A stretch of DNA of 64,000 nucleotides from Streptomonospora wellingtoniae (GTDB lineage: Bacteria > Actinomycetota > Actinomycetes > Streptosporangiales > Streptosporangiaceae). Both the position numbers and the translations under genes were made by a program. Below, piece after piece: positions 51,972-58,302 of the stretch. The stretch is taken from the NCBI RefSeq assembly GCF_031845375.1, contig NZ_JAVREK010000006.1:147912-211911 (forward strand). The letters run 5' to 3'. The stretch's first letter is position 1; each line of letters begins with the position of its first letter. The notes below the pieces were generated by a model. The model worked only from the letters and a program-made list of their open reading frames with translations, had not been told where the DNA came from and made no database searches.

Positions 51972-52057
51972 GAAGGGCGGGCGCGCTCGGCGCCGCCCGT
52001 CGGCCGGCCGCCGCCGAGTGCCCGTCGCCGCAGACTCGCGCCTAGGAGATCCACTTG

Positions 52058-52129
52058 ATGCAGCTCACCGCCGCTTCCCCGCCGCTCCGCGGCCCCGCTG
52101 GCGCGCCGAGCCCCGCTCCCGCGGCATAA
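52058..52129 (+). CDS. Possible short upstream ORF before the Rrf2 gene
   Basis: 23 codons (MQLTAASPPLRGPAGAP...) preceded by AGGAGA with nine-base spacing; its TAA is part of the -10-like CATAAT of the Rrf2 gene. It may be a leader peptide or chance. Nothing in it is recognised. Confidence 0.25.
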   Translation: MQLTAASPPLRGPAGAPSPAPAA

Positions 52130-52136
52130 TCGCAGC

Positions 52137-52589
52137 ATGCGCCTTTCTGCCCGGGTCGACTACGCGTTGCGTGCCGCGGCCGAGCTCGCCGCCGCCAGTG
52201 GCGGCCCGGTGACGGCCGAACAGCTGGCGCGTGCCCAGGCCATTCCCGGAAAGTTCCTGGAGAACATCCTGACCCAGCTGCGCCGCGCGGGGCTCGTGCG
52301 CAGCCAGCGGGGCCCGGTCGGGGGCTACTGGCTGGCCCGGTCCCCCGCCGACATCTCGCTGGCCGACGTGATCCGCGCGGTCGACGGCCCGCTGGCCAAC
52401 GTCCGCGGCGAGCGGCCCGAGCACGTCGACTACGACGGCGCGGCGCGCAGCCTCCAGCAGGTGTGGATCGCGCTGCGGGCCAGCGAGCGCTCGATCCTGG
52501 AGAGCGTGACTCTGGAGGACGTCTCGACCGGCAGGCTTCCGCCGACGGTGCGTACCCTGTCGGAGGACCCCGACGCCTGGGCCAGCTGA
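52137..52589 (+). CDS. Rrf2-family transcriptional regulator without cysteines
   Basis: 150 aa. The Rrf2 winged helix is clear: MRLSARVDYALRAAAELAA, TAEQLARAQAIPGKFLENILTQLRRAGLV, GPVGGYWLARSPADISLADVIRAVDGPL. Well-studied members (IscR, NsrR) hold an iron-sulfur cluster by three cysteines; this protein has none, so it cannot sense through such ligands and probably belongs to the cluster-free branch. CATAAT (52125-52130) ends six bases before the ATG, suggesting a leaderless message. Convergent with dps. Confidence 0.88.
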   Translation: MRLSARVDYALRAAAELAAASGGPVTAEQLARAQAIPGKFLENILTQLRRAGLVRSQRGPVGGYWLARSPADISLADVIRAVDGPLANVRGERPEHVDYDGAARSLQQVWIALRASERSILESVTLEDVSTGRLPPTVRTLSEDPDAWAS

Positions 52590-52610
52590 ACGGCCCGCCC
52601 CGAACACGAC

Positions 52611-52646
52611 GACGCCGGGCCCCGCATGCGCGCGGGGCCCGGCGTC
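52611..52646. terminator. Bidirectional terminator between rrf2-type gene and dps
   Basis: GACGCCGGGCCCCGC (52611-52625) pairs perfectly with GCGGGGCCCGGCGTC (52632-52646), a 15-bp stem with a 6-nt loop, placed between convergent genes. Confidence 0.8.
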
Positions 52647-52666
52647 GCTTCGCCGCGGCGGCGGCG

Positions 52667-53134
52667 TCAGCGCATGGCCTCGAACATCCAGTGCTGCTGT
52701 TCGAGGTCCTCGGATGCGGCGATGAGCTGGTCCTGGCTGACCGGGTCGGCCTCGGCGGTGGCGTCGACGCGCTCGCGGAAGCGCGCCACGACGCCGTTGA
52801 GGACGTCGGTGATCAGCGCGATGACCTTGTCGTCCTGCAGGTAGCCCGGGTCGGCCTGGGGAGCCTTGGAGTCGCCGGCGACCTTGGGCGAGCGGCCGTC
52901 GGGATTGACTCCGATCGCGACGGCGCGCTCGGCCAGCACGTCGGTGTGCTTGCGCGCCACATCGACGAGCTCGTCGAGCTGGAGGTGGACGGAGCGGAAG
53001 GAGCGGCCGGTCACGTTCCAGTGGCACTGCTTGGCCGTCAGCGAGAGGTCGATGAGGTCCACGACCGCGGTCTGCAGCGCCTCGCCGGTGGTCTTTCGGG
53101 CGCCGTTGTCGAGCGGTCCGTGAATCTTGGTCAT
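52667..53134 (-). CDS. dps: Dps-family DNA-protecting ferritin
   Basis: 155 aa. The ferroxidase-site segment KQCHWNVTGRSFRSVHLQLDELVDVARKHTDVLAER carries the His, Asp and Glu ligands typical of Dps in the right spacing. The C-terminal DQLIAASEDLEQQHWMFEAM closes the four-helix bundle. Dps oxidises ferrous iron with peroxide and packs DNA under stress. ATG 53134 has CGGGGG nine bases upstream; ATG 53143 abuts that sequence and is less likely. Confidence 0.92.
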   Translation of the reverse strand: MTKIHGPLDNGARKTTGEALQTAVVDLIDLSLTAKQCHWNVTGRSFRSVHLQLDELVDVARKHTDVLAERAVAIGVNPDGRSPKVAGDSKAPQADPGYLQDDKVIALITDVLNGVVARFRERVDATAEADPVSQDQLIAASEDLEQQHWMFEAMR

Positions 53135-53235
53135 GGCGATCATCCCCCGAAGTGGCGTTCATTGCCTCCACGGGTCCCGCTGCCCTGCGTGCAGGGAGCG
53201 GAAACGCGGGCAAGGCACCCGGCGGCGGATGCACG

Positions 53236-53272
53236 GAAGGCGCCGTCCGCGGAGTCCGCGGACGGCGCCTTC
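53236..53272 (-). terminator. Terminator of clgR
   Basis: A 17-bp perfect stem (53236-53252 with 53256-53272, starting GAAGGCGCCGTCCGCGG) and a 3-nt loop lies 51 bp downstream of the clgR stop codon, between clgR and dps. Confidence 0.7.
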
Positions 53273-53322
53273 TCCGTCTGCTCGCCGTGGGACCACGGCT
53301 ACGGGTTCAGGGCCAGGCAGGC

Positions 53323-53682
53323 TCAGACGCCCACCATGTCGACGACATCGGGAACACGGTCGGGCACCGAGTCGATGCCGAGGTGGTCGTGGGAGGGAAC
53401 GGAGTCGGCCGGAACCGATCCGCTGAGGAGCGCGGCCTCCTGCAGCTCGGCGAGAGCGAGCTGGTCGGCGACCTCGCGCAGCACCTGGGAGAGCGGCACG
53501 CCCAGCGCCCCGCAAATCGAGGAGAGCAGCTCGGAGGAGGCCTCCTTCTGCCCGCGCTCGACCTCGGAGAGATACCCCAATGACACTCGTGCATCGGCCG
53601 ACACCTCGCGGAGGGTGCGGCCCTGTCGCTGCCGTAGCCGCCGTAGCACGTCACCAGTCAGGTGACGAAGCAGGACCATCAT
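53323..53682 (-). CDS. clgR: ClgR-type XRE regulator of protease genes
   Basis: 119 aa. The XRE domain is the ClgR type: VLRRLRQRQGRTLREVSADARVSLGYLSEVERGQKEASSELLSSICGALGV. ClgR activates clp protease and chaperone genes and is itself degraded by ClpP in streptomycetes and corynebacteria; the C-terminus here ends DVVDMVGV rather than the Ala-Ala degron I would expect. GGGAGGGAG before the tandem ATGs at 53682 and 53679 gives a strong start. The location next to cinA-pgsA is the conserved actinobacterial one. Confidence 0.88.
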   Translation of the reverse strand: MMVLLRHLTGDVLRRLRQRQGRTLREVSADARVSLGYLSEVERGQKEASSELLSSICGALGVPLSQVLREVADQLALAELQEAALLSGSVPADSVPSHDHLGIDSVPDRVPDVVDMVGV

Positions 53683-53765
53683 TCGCGCTCCCTCCCACCG
53701 GTAGCGACCTTCATGGAGAACACCGTACCTGCCTGTGGCCCGATCGTCGCACCTCACGGGTTCCT

Positions 53766-53783
53766 GTTCGCTGCAGGGATAAC
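53766..53783 (-). promoter_or_regulatory. Degenerate ClgR-like box
   Basis: GTTCGC (53766-53771) matches one half of the GTTCGC/GCGAAC ClgR site; the partner GATAAC matches four of six positions. It lies in the A/T-richer region upstream of clgR and might be an autoregulatory site. Confidence 0.3.
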
Positions 53784-53840
53784 ACGATCTTGGTGACGGT
53801 TTGTTCCCTGGAATGGCGCCTTGGAACTGCATGGAGGACG

Positions 53841-54365
53841 TTATCTGCCCGTGATGGCCGCCACTTCGGCACCCAGTAGGAGTAGTGCCTGTTCAGTGGT
53901 CCCGTTGCGCACGGCGGCACGGTCGCCGGTGAGGGAGAACTCGCTCACACGGCAGTGGCCGCCCGGGCCGCAGACGGCGGCGTAGACGCTGCCGGGCGGA
54001 TGGCCGTCCTGCGGATCGGGTCCCGCCGCACCGGTGACGGCGAGGCCGTAGTCGGCCGACAGCCGGGCGCGTGCGCCCTCGGCCATGGCCCGTGCGACGC
54101 CGGGGTCGACGGCCCCCCGGTCGCGCAGCAGGTCGGGGGGCACCCCGAGCATGCTGCACTTGAGGTCGGTCGCGTAGGCCACGACCCCTCCCCGGTAGAC
54201 GGCCGAGGCGCCGGGGACGCTGGTCAGCGCCGCCCCGATCAGCCCGCCGGTCAGGGACTCGGCGGTGGCCAGGGTCGCCCCGGCCGCCTCCAGTGCGCGG
54301 AGCGCCGCCGCGGCGGGCTCGGATCCCGGCAGCGCGGGGTGCGGTGCGGCGCCGGGGCCGCTCAT
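53841..54365 (-). CDS. cinA: CinA C-terminal domain protein (NMN amidohydrolase, PncC type)
   Basis: 174 aa, the stand-alone C-terminal domain of CinA. Seen: LATAESLTGGLIGAALTSVPGASAVYRGGVVAY (active-site Ser/Thr region) and VTGAAGPDPQDGHPPGSVY. The domain deamidates nicotinamide mononucleotide for NAD recycling. Its ATG overlaps the pgsA stop codon (ATGA), showing coupling. Position between pgsA and clgR matches most actinobacteria. Confidence 0.92.
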   Translation of the reverse strand: MSGPGAAPHPALPGSEPAAAALRALEAAGATLATAESLTGGLIGAALTSVPGASAVYRGGVVAYATDLKCSMLGVPPDLLRDRGAVDPGVARAMAEGARARLSADYGLAVTGAAGPDPQDGHPPGSVYAAVCGPGGHCRVSEFSLTGDRAAVRNGTTEQALLLLGAEVAAITGR

Positions 54366-54946
54366 CCGCCGGCGCCGCCGGAGGAGCGGCCGCGGAGCCG
54401 CACCGCCTGGACGACGTAGTCGCCGCCGGTCCACAGCGTCACCGCCAAGGCGGCGCCCATGGCCACGTGCGCGAGGAAGGTCAGCGGCTCGGGCAGCGGG
54501 AACAGGTAGATCGAGATCGCGACGACCTGCAGCACGGTCTTGAGCTTGCCGCCGCGGCTGGCCGGGATCACTCCGTAGCGGATGACGGCGAAGCGCAGCA
54601 GGGTGATGCCGAGCTCGCGCACCAGGATGGCCACGGTGACCCACCACCACAGTTCACCGAGCATGGACAGCACGATCAGCGCGGCGCCGGTCAGCGCCTT
54701 GTCGGCGATGGGGTCGGCGACCTTGCCGAAGTCGGTGACCAGGTTGCGCCGCCGGGCGAGCTCGCCGTCGACGCGGTCGGTCACGGCGGCCACGACGAAC
54801 ACCGCGAAGGCGGCGAACCGCCACGCGGGGTGGTCCAGGAACATGAACGCGACGAATACCGGGACCATCACCAGCCGGCTGGCGGTGAGGATGTTGGCGA
54901 TGTTCCACAGCGGCACGTGGCCGGATGCGGATCCCTGGGTGCTCAT
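54362..54946 (-). CDS. pgsA: CDP-diacylglycerol-glycerol-3-phosphate 3-phosphatidyltransferase
   Basis: 194 aa membrane enzyme. The CDP-alcohol phosphatidyltransferase motif appears as DRVDGELARRRNLVTDFGKVADPIADK spread over residues 55-81 (DG-x2-AR-x8-G-x3-D-x3-D). Four or five membrane helices flank it, and the N-terminus NIANILTASRLVMVPVF is typical of PgsA. It makes phosphatidylglycerol phosphate. It overlaps both neighbours by four bases (rimO upstream, cinA downstream), forming a tight operon. Confidence 0.93.
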   Translation of the reverse strand: MSTQGSASGHVPLWNIANILTASRLVMVPVFVAFMFLDHPAWRFAAFAVFVVAAVTDRVDGELARRRNLVTDFGKVADPIADKALTGAALIVLSMLGELWWWVTVAILVRELGITLLRFAVIRYGVIPASRGGKLKTVLQVVAISIYLFPLPEPLTFLAHVAMGAALAVTLWTGGDYVVQAVRLRGRSSGGAGG

Positions 54947-56394
54947 CGCGGTGCCGGGCCCTGCGAGGCGGAGGCTTCGGCGACCAGGTCGGCGCCCATG
55001 GCCTCGGTGACGGTGGCGGTGACGACGTCTCCCGGGGACAGGCCGGCGGCGTGCACGACGGTGCTTCCGTCGACCTCGGGAGCCTGGTGGGCGGCGCGGC
55101 CCTCGTAGACGCCGTCGTCCAGCTCGGCTTCGACGAGGACCTCGACGGTGGAGCCCACGCGTTCCTCGGACCGTTGCGCCATGAGTTCCTCCGCTAGCCG
55201 GTTGAGCCGGTCGACCCGTTCGGCCACGTCCTCGTCGGGGAGCTTGCCCTCGAGGTCGGCGGCCTCGGTGCCGTCCTCGTCGGAGTAGCCGAACACGCCG
55301 ACGGCGTCCATCCGCGCCTCCTGCAGGAAGGCGGTGAGCTCGGCGAGGTCGTCCTCGGTCTCGCCGGGGAACCCGACGATGAAGTTGGAGCGCACCCCGG
55401 CTTCGGGCGCGCGTTCGCGCACGGTGGCCAGCAGCTCCAGGAACCGCTCGCGCGATCCGAAGCGGCGCATCCGGCGAAGCAGGGGCCCGCTCGCGTGCTG
55501 GAAGGACAGGTCGAAGTAGGGCACCACGCCGGGGGTGGAGGTCAGCGCCTCGATCAGCCCGGGCCGCATCTCGGCCGGCTGGAGATAGCTGACGCGCACC
55601 CGCTCGATGCCCTCGACGGCGGCGAGCCGGGGCAGCAGGGCCTCCAGGGCACGCAGGTCGCCCAGGTCCTTGCCGTAGGAGGTGGAGTTTTCGCTGACCA
55701 GGAACAGCTCGCGGACGCCCTGCCCGGCCAGCCACTCGGCCTCGCGCACGACATCGTCGGGGCGGCGGGAGATGTAGGCGCCGCGGAAGGCCGGGATCGC
55801 GCAGAAGGTGCAGCGGCGGTCGCAGCCCGAGGCGATCTTGAGGTTGGCGACCGGTCCCCCGGTCAGCCGGCGGCGCGGGATGCGCGGACCGGACGCCGGC
55901 GCCACCCCCTCGGGCAGCGGCTCGGCCGGGTCGAAGGGCGCGTGGCCGGGCACGTGCGCCTGCCGGCCCTCGGGCCGCTCGACCGGGGAGATCGGCAGCA
56001 AAGTGCGGCGATCGCGCGGCTCGTGGGGGGTGAGGCTGCGGCCGGTGAGGACGTCGTCGAGGCGCTCGGAGATGTCGGCGTAGTCGTCGAAGCCGATGAC
56101 CTGGGCCTCGGGCAGCTCGGCGGCCAGCTCGGAGCCGTAGCGTTCGGCCATGCACCCGGCGGCCACGACCTTGGCGCCGTCCTCCGCCGACGTGAGCAGG
56201 GCGTCGATGGAGTCCTGCTTGGCCGCGTCGATGAACCCGCAGGTGTTGACGACGACGACGTCGGCCTTCTCACCGCCGTCGGATTCGACGAGGTCCCAGC
56301 CCTGCGATTCGAGACGTCCGGCGAGCTCTTCGGAGTCGACCTCGTTTCGGGCGCAGCCGAGGGTGACGAGCGAGACTTTGCGGCGCGATGACAT
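54943..56394 (-). CDS. rimO: Ribosomal protein S12 methylthiotransferase RimO
   Basis: 483 aa. UPF0004 domain cysteines in SLVTLGCARNEVDSEELAG, VVNTCGFIDAAKQDS and AAGCMAERY; radical-SAM motif SGCDRRCTFCAIP; TRAM domain with STVEVLVEAELDDGVYEGR at the C-terminus. RimO methylthiolates an Asp of S12. The segment GFIDAAKQDSID separates RimO from MiaB. A longer insertion of about 40 residues lies before the SAM domain (about 128-165). ATG 56394 gives the family N-terminus; ATG 56406 is an alternative. Confidence 0.94.
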   Translation of the reverse strand: MSSRRKVSLVTLGCARNEVDSEELAGRLESQGWDLVESDGGEKADVVVVNTCGFIDAAKQDSIDALLTSAEDGAKVVAAGCMAERYGSELAAELPEAQVIGFDDYADISERLDDVLTGRSLTPHEPRDRRTLLPISPVERPEGRQAHVPGHAPFDPAEPLPEGVAPASGPRIPRRRLTGGPVANLKIASGCDRRCTFCAIPAFRGAYISRRPDDVVREAEWLAGQGVRELFLVSENSTSYGKDLGDLRALEALLPRLAAVEGIERVRVSYLQPAEMRPGLIEALTSTPGVVPYFDLSFQHASGPLLRRMRRFGSRERFLELLATVRERAPEAGVRSNFIVGFPGETEDDLAELTAFLQEARMDAVGVFGYSDEDGTEAADLEGKLPDEDVAERVDRLNRLAEELMAQRSEERVGSTVEVLVEAELDDGVYEGRAAHQAPEVDGSTVVHAAGLSPGDVVTATVTEAMGADLVAEASASQGPAPR

Positions 56395-56602
56395 GGCTTC
56401 CAACATTAAGGGAGCGGATCGTGGGCGGCGGGACTCCCCGCCTCTACCAGGGTAGGTCCTCCAGGCCGGGGTTCGCCCGCCGGGAGGACCTGCCCGCCCC
56501 GCCCGTCCGCCCGCCCACCGGGCTCCCGAGCGCTAGACCGCTGATGAGGGGTCTGCACTCGCTGCGTGTGCGGCGTCGGGCCTGCCGGGAGGAGCCCCGA
56601 AC

Positions 56603-56669
56603 CCCGTTGATCTTGTAGCCATCGTGAAGGAATGCGATTTCCATTTGCGATGGCTACAAGATCGACGGT
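56603..56669. repeat. Palindromic intergenic element, copy 4 (diverged)
   Basis: Arms 56603-56625 and 56647-56669 with a 21-nt loop (56626-56646). Compared with copies 1-3 the arms read TAGCCATCG and CGATGGCTA, a T-to-C change matched by A-to-G opposite, so base pairing is kept; further differences give T-G wobble pairs. The reverse-complemented loop keeps GGAAATCG and TTCCTTC. The element is 43 bp downstream of the RodZ-like gene's stop. The rest of the gap (56395-56602) holds nothing recognised. Confidence 0.85.
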
Positions 56670-56711
56670 GCCTACGACCATTGACCAGCACACACAGTTC
56701 CCATCAACGAT

Positions 56712-58076
56712 CTAGGGGAGGTCGGCGGCCGAGAAGGTGAACCGGCCGATCCGGGCGGAGGAGTCGGGCCTGCCGATGTGCTCCTCGTTGACGGTGATGC
56801 GCACGGCCGAGGCCTTGCCCACGTGCAGGCGAAGCTCGTCGGGGTCGGTCCAGCCGCGCACGTCGTCCTTGTCCAGGACCCCGGTGTAGAGGTTGTCTCC
56901 CTGAGCGTCGGTGACGCGCAGCCACACCCGGTCGAGCGCGCTGACGGTGAGGCGGACCTCCTCGGCCTTGCGCTCGCCGGTGGTCACACTCCTCATGCCG
57001 GTGCCGTAGTCGGCCGACCGGTCGGCGCCGCCCCCGGTCCGCTGGCCGCCCCGGGACGCCTGGGCGCTCTGCGACTTCAGGCTTTCCTGCGGCTCCGGGG
57101 ACTGCCGGGACTCCTGGGCGCCCTGCGACCGCTGAGCCTCCTGGACGCCCTGCGACCGCTGGGCCTCCTCCGGCCGCTGCGGCGGCCGGGACTGCCCCGG
57201 CAGGGAGGGCGCGGGCGCCGGGACGGCGTCCGCCGGGCGGTCCTCGCGCTGGACGAGACCGCCGGCCGACTGGCCGGAACCGAGGTCCGGCCACGAGCCC
57301 AGGGCCGCTCCCACCGCCGCTCCGGCGATGGCCACGATCACCACCAGCGGCCAGGAGCGGCGGGCCGCGGCGAGGGTCGCCGACAGCAGGGACGGTTTGC
57401 GGTCGCGGCGCGGCTCGGGGACGCTCTGCGCCGCTGCCCCGGCTTGCGCGCCTTCGGTGTCGGCCTCTTGACCGGACCCGCTGTGGCGGCCGCGGGGCGC
57501 GGCCCCGGAACCGGCCGCGCCCGCGGCGGGGCTCTGGGCGCCGCGCCTCCGGCGACCGGATCTGCGGGCCTCATCGGTGCGTTCTCCGGCCCTGCCGCTG
57601 CCGCCGCCCCGGGGCGCGGCGGAGGCGCCCCCCTGCGAAGCGGTGGAAGCGCCGCGGGCGGCCCGCGGTGCCGGAACGGACGGCCGGGACTCGGAGTGCT
57701 CGGAACGGGCACTGTCGGTCCGCTGGGCGCCGCTGCCGGCTCGCTCCCGCCCCGGTTCGGGCGCGTCGGCGCCGCGGGCGTCCGCGGAGCCGTCGCCGCG
57801 GCCGGTCACCGGGCTGTCGGTGAACGCCGGGACGGTCCGCTCCTGGGCGTGCTCCCGGTCGTAGAGCTCGAGCAGCTCCGCCGGGTCGATCCCCAGTTCG
57901 CGGCACAGGGCCCGGATGTGCCCGCGGGCATAGAAGTCGCCGCCGCAGAGGCGGAAGTCGTCGCTTTCGATTCCGGTGAGCACCGGCCGCCGGATACAGG
58001 TGCGGGTGCTCAGTTCGGCGAGGGTGTAGCCGACGCTCTCGCGAGCCGCGGCGATTGTCCGGCCGATCGTGCTCAT
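56712..58076 (-). CDS. RodZ-like protein: HTH, membrane anchor, DUF4115
   Basis: 454 aa. The N-terminal HTH_25 (IGRTIAAARESVGYTLAELSTRTCI, LCGGDFYARGHIRALCRELGIDPAEL) is followed by about 160 disordered residues, one membrane helix (about 240-263: SWPLVVIVAIAGAAVGAALGSW), a Gln/Ser-rich stalk with four 9-residue repeats (about 299-334) and a C-terminal beta domain (VRLTVSALDRVWLRVTDAQGDN). RodZ links MreB to the cell wall in rods; in actinobacteria lacking MreB the role is unclear. It lies directly downstream of ftsK as in relatives. Start at ATG 58076 after a GGCGGAG-rich leader. Confidence 0.85.
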   Translation of the reverse strand: MSTIGRTIAAARESVGYTLAELSTRTCIRRPVLTGIESDDFRLCGGDFYARGHIRALCRELGIDPAELLELYDREHAQERTVPAFTDSPVTGRGDGSADARGADAPEPGRERAGSGAQRTDSARSEHSESRPSVPAPRAARGASTASQGGASAAPRGGGSGRAGERTDEARRSGRRRRGAQSPAAGAAGSGAAPRGRHSGSGQEADTEGAQAGAAAQSVPEPRRDRKPSLLSATLAAARRSWPLVVIVAIAGAAVGAALGSWPDLGSGQSAGGLVQREDRPADAVPAPAPSLPGQSRPPQRPEEAQRSQGVQEAQRSQGAQESRQSPEPQESLKSQSAQASRGGQRTGGGADRSADYGTGMRSVTTGERKAEEVRLTVSALDRVWLRVTDAQGDNLYTGVLDKDDVRGWTDPDELRLHVGKASAVRITVNEEHIGRPDSSARIGRFTFSAADLP

Positions 58077-58182
58077 CTCCGCCCCTTCCCAGGGTGGGGG
58101 TACGGTCGCGGTGCCCCGCACGCCGGCGGCGCGCGACCCTCGGCCCCGCTCCGGTGCGCGGTCGCGCACGACTGCGCCACAC

Positions 58183-58218
58183 CGCAGAGTAGGTCTTTCA
58201 CCACTCTGCGTACCTACT
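58183..58218. promoter_or_regulatory. Nested inverted repeats between ftsK and the RodZ-like gene
   Basis: CGCAGAGT (58183-58190) pairs with ACTCTGCG (58203-58210), while AGTAGGT (58189-58195) pairs with ACCTACT (58212-58218). The two stems exclude each other, so two alternative hairpins can form. It may be the ftsK terminator or a regulatory leader of the RodZ-like gene. Nearby A/T-richer sequence at 58245-58268 could hold the promoter. Confidence 0.35.
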
Positions 58219-58302
58219 GCCGGAAAGGCACCCTGACACACCCCATGAAGCGGTTAAAACTAGGTCAATGCACCCGGGGCGGGCGAGGGTGCGGGAATCG
58301 GG

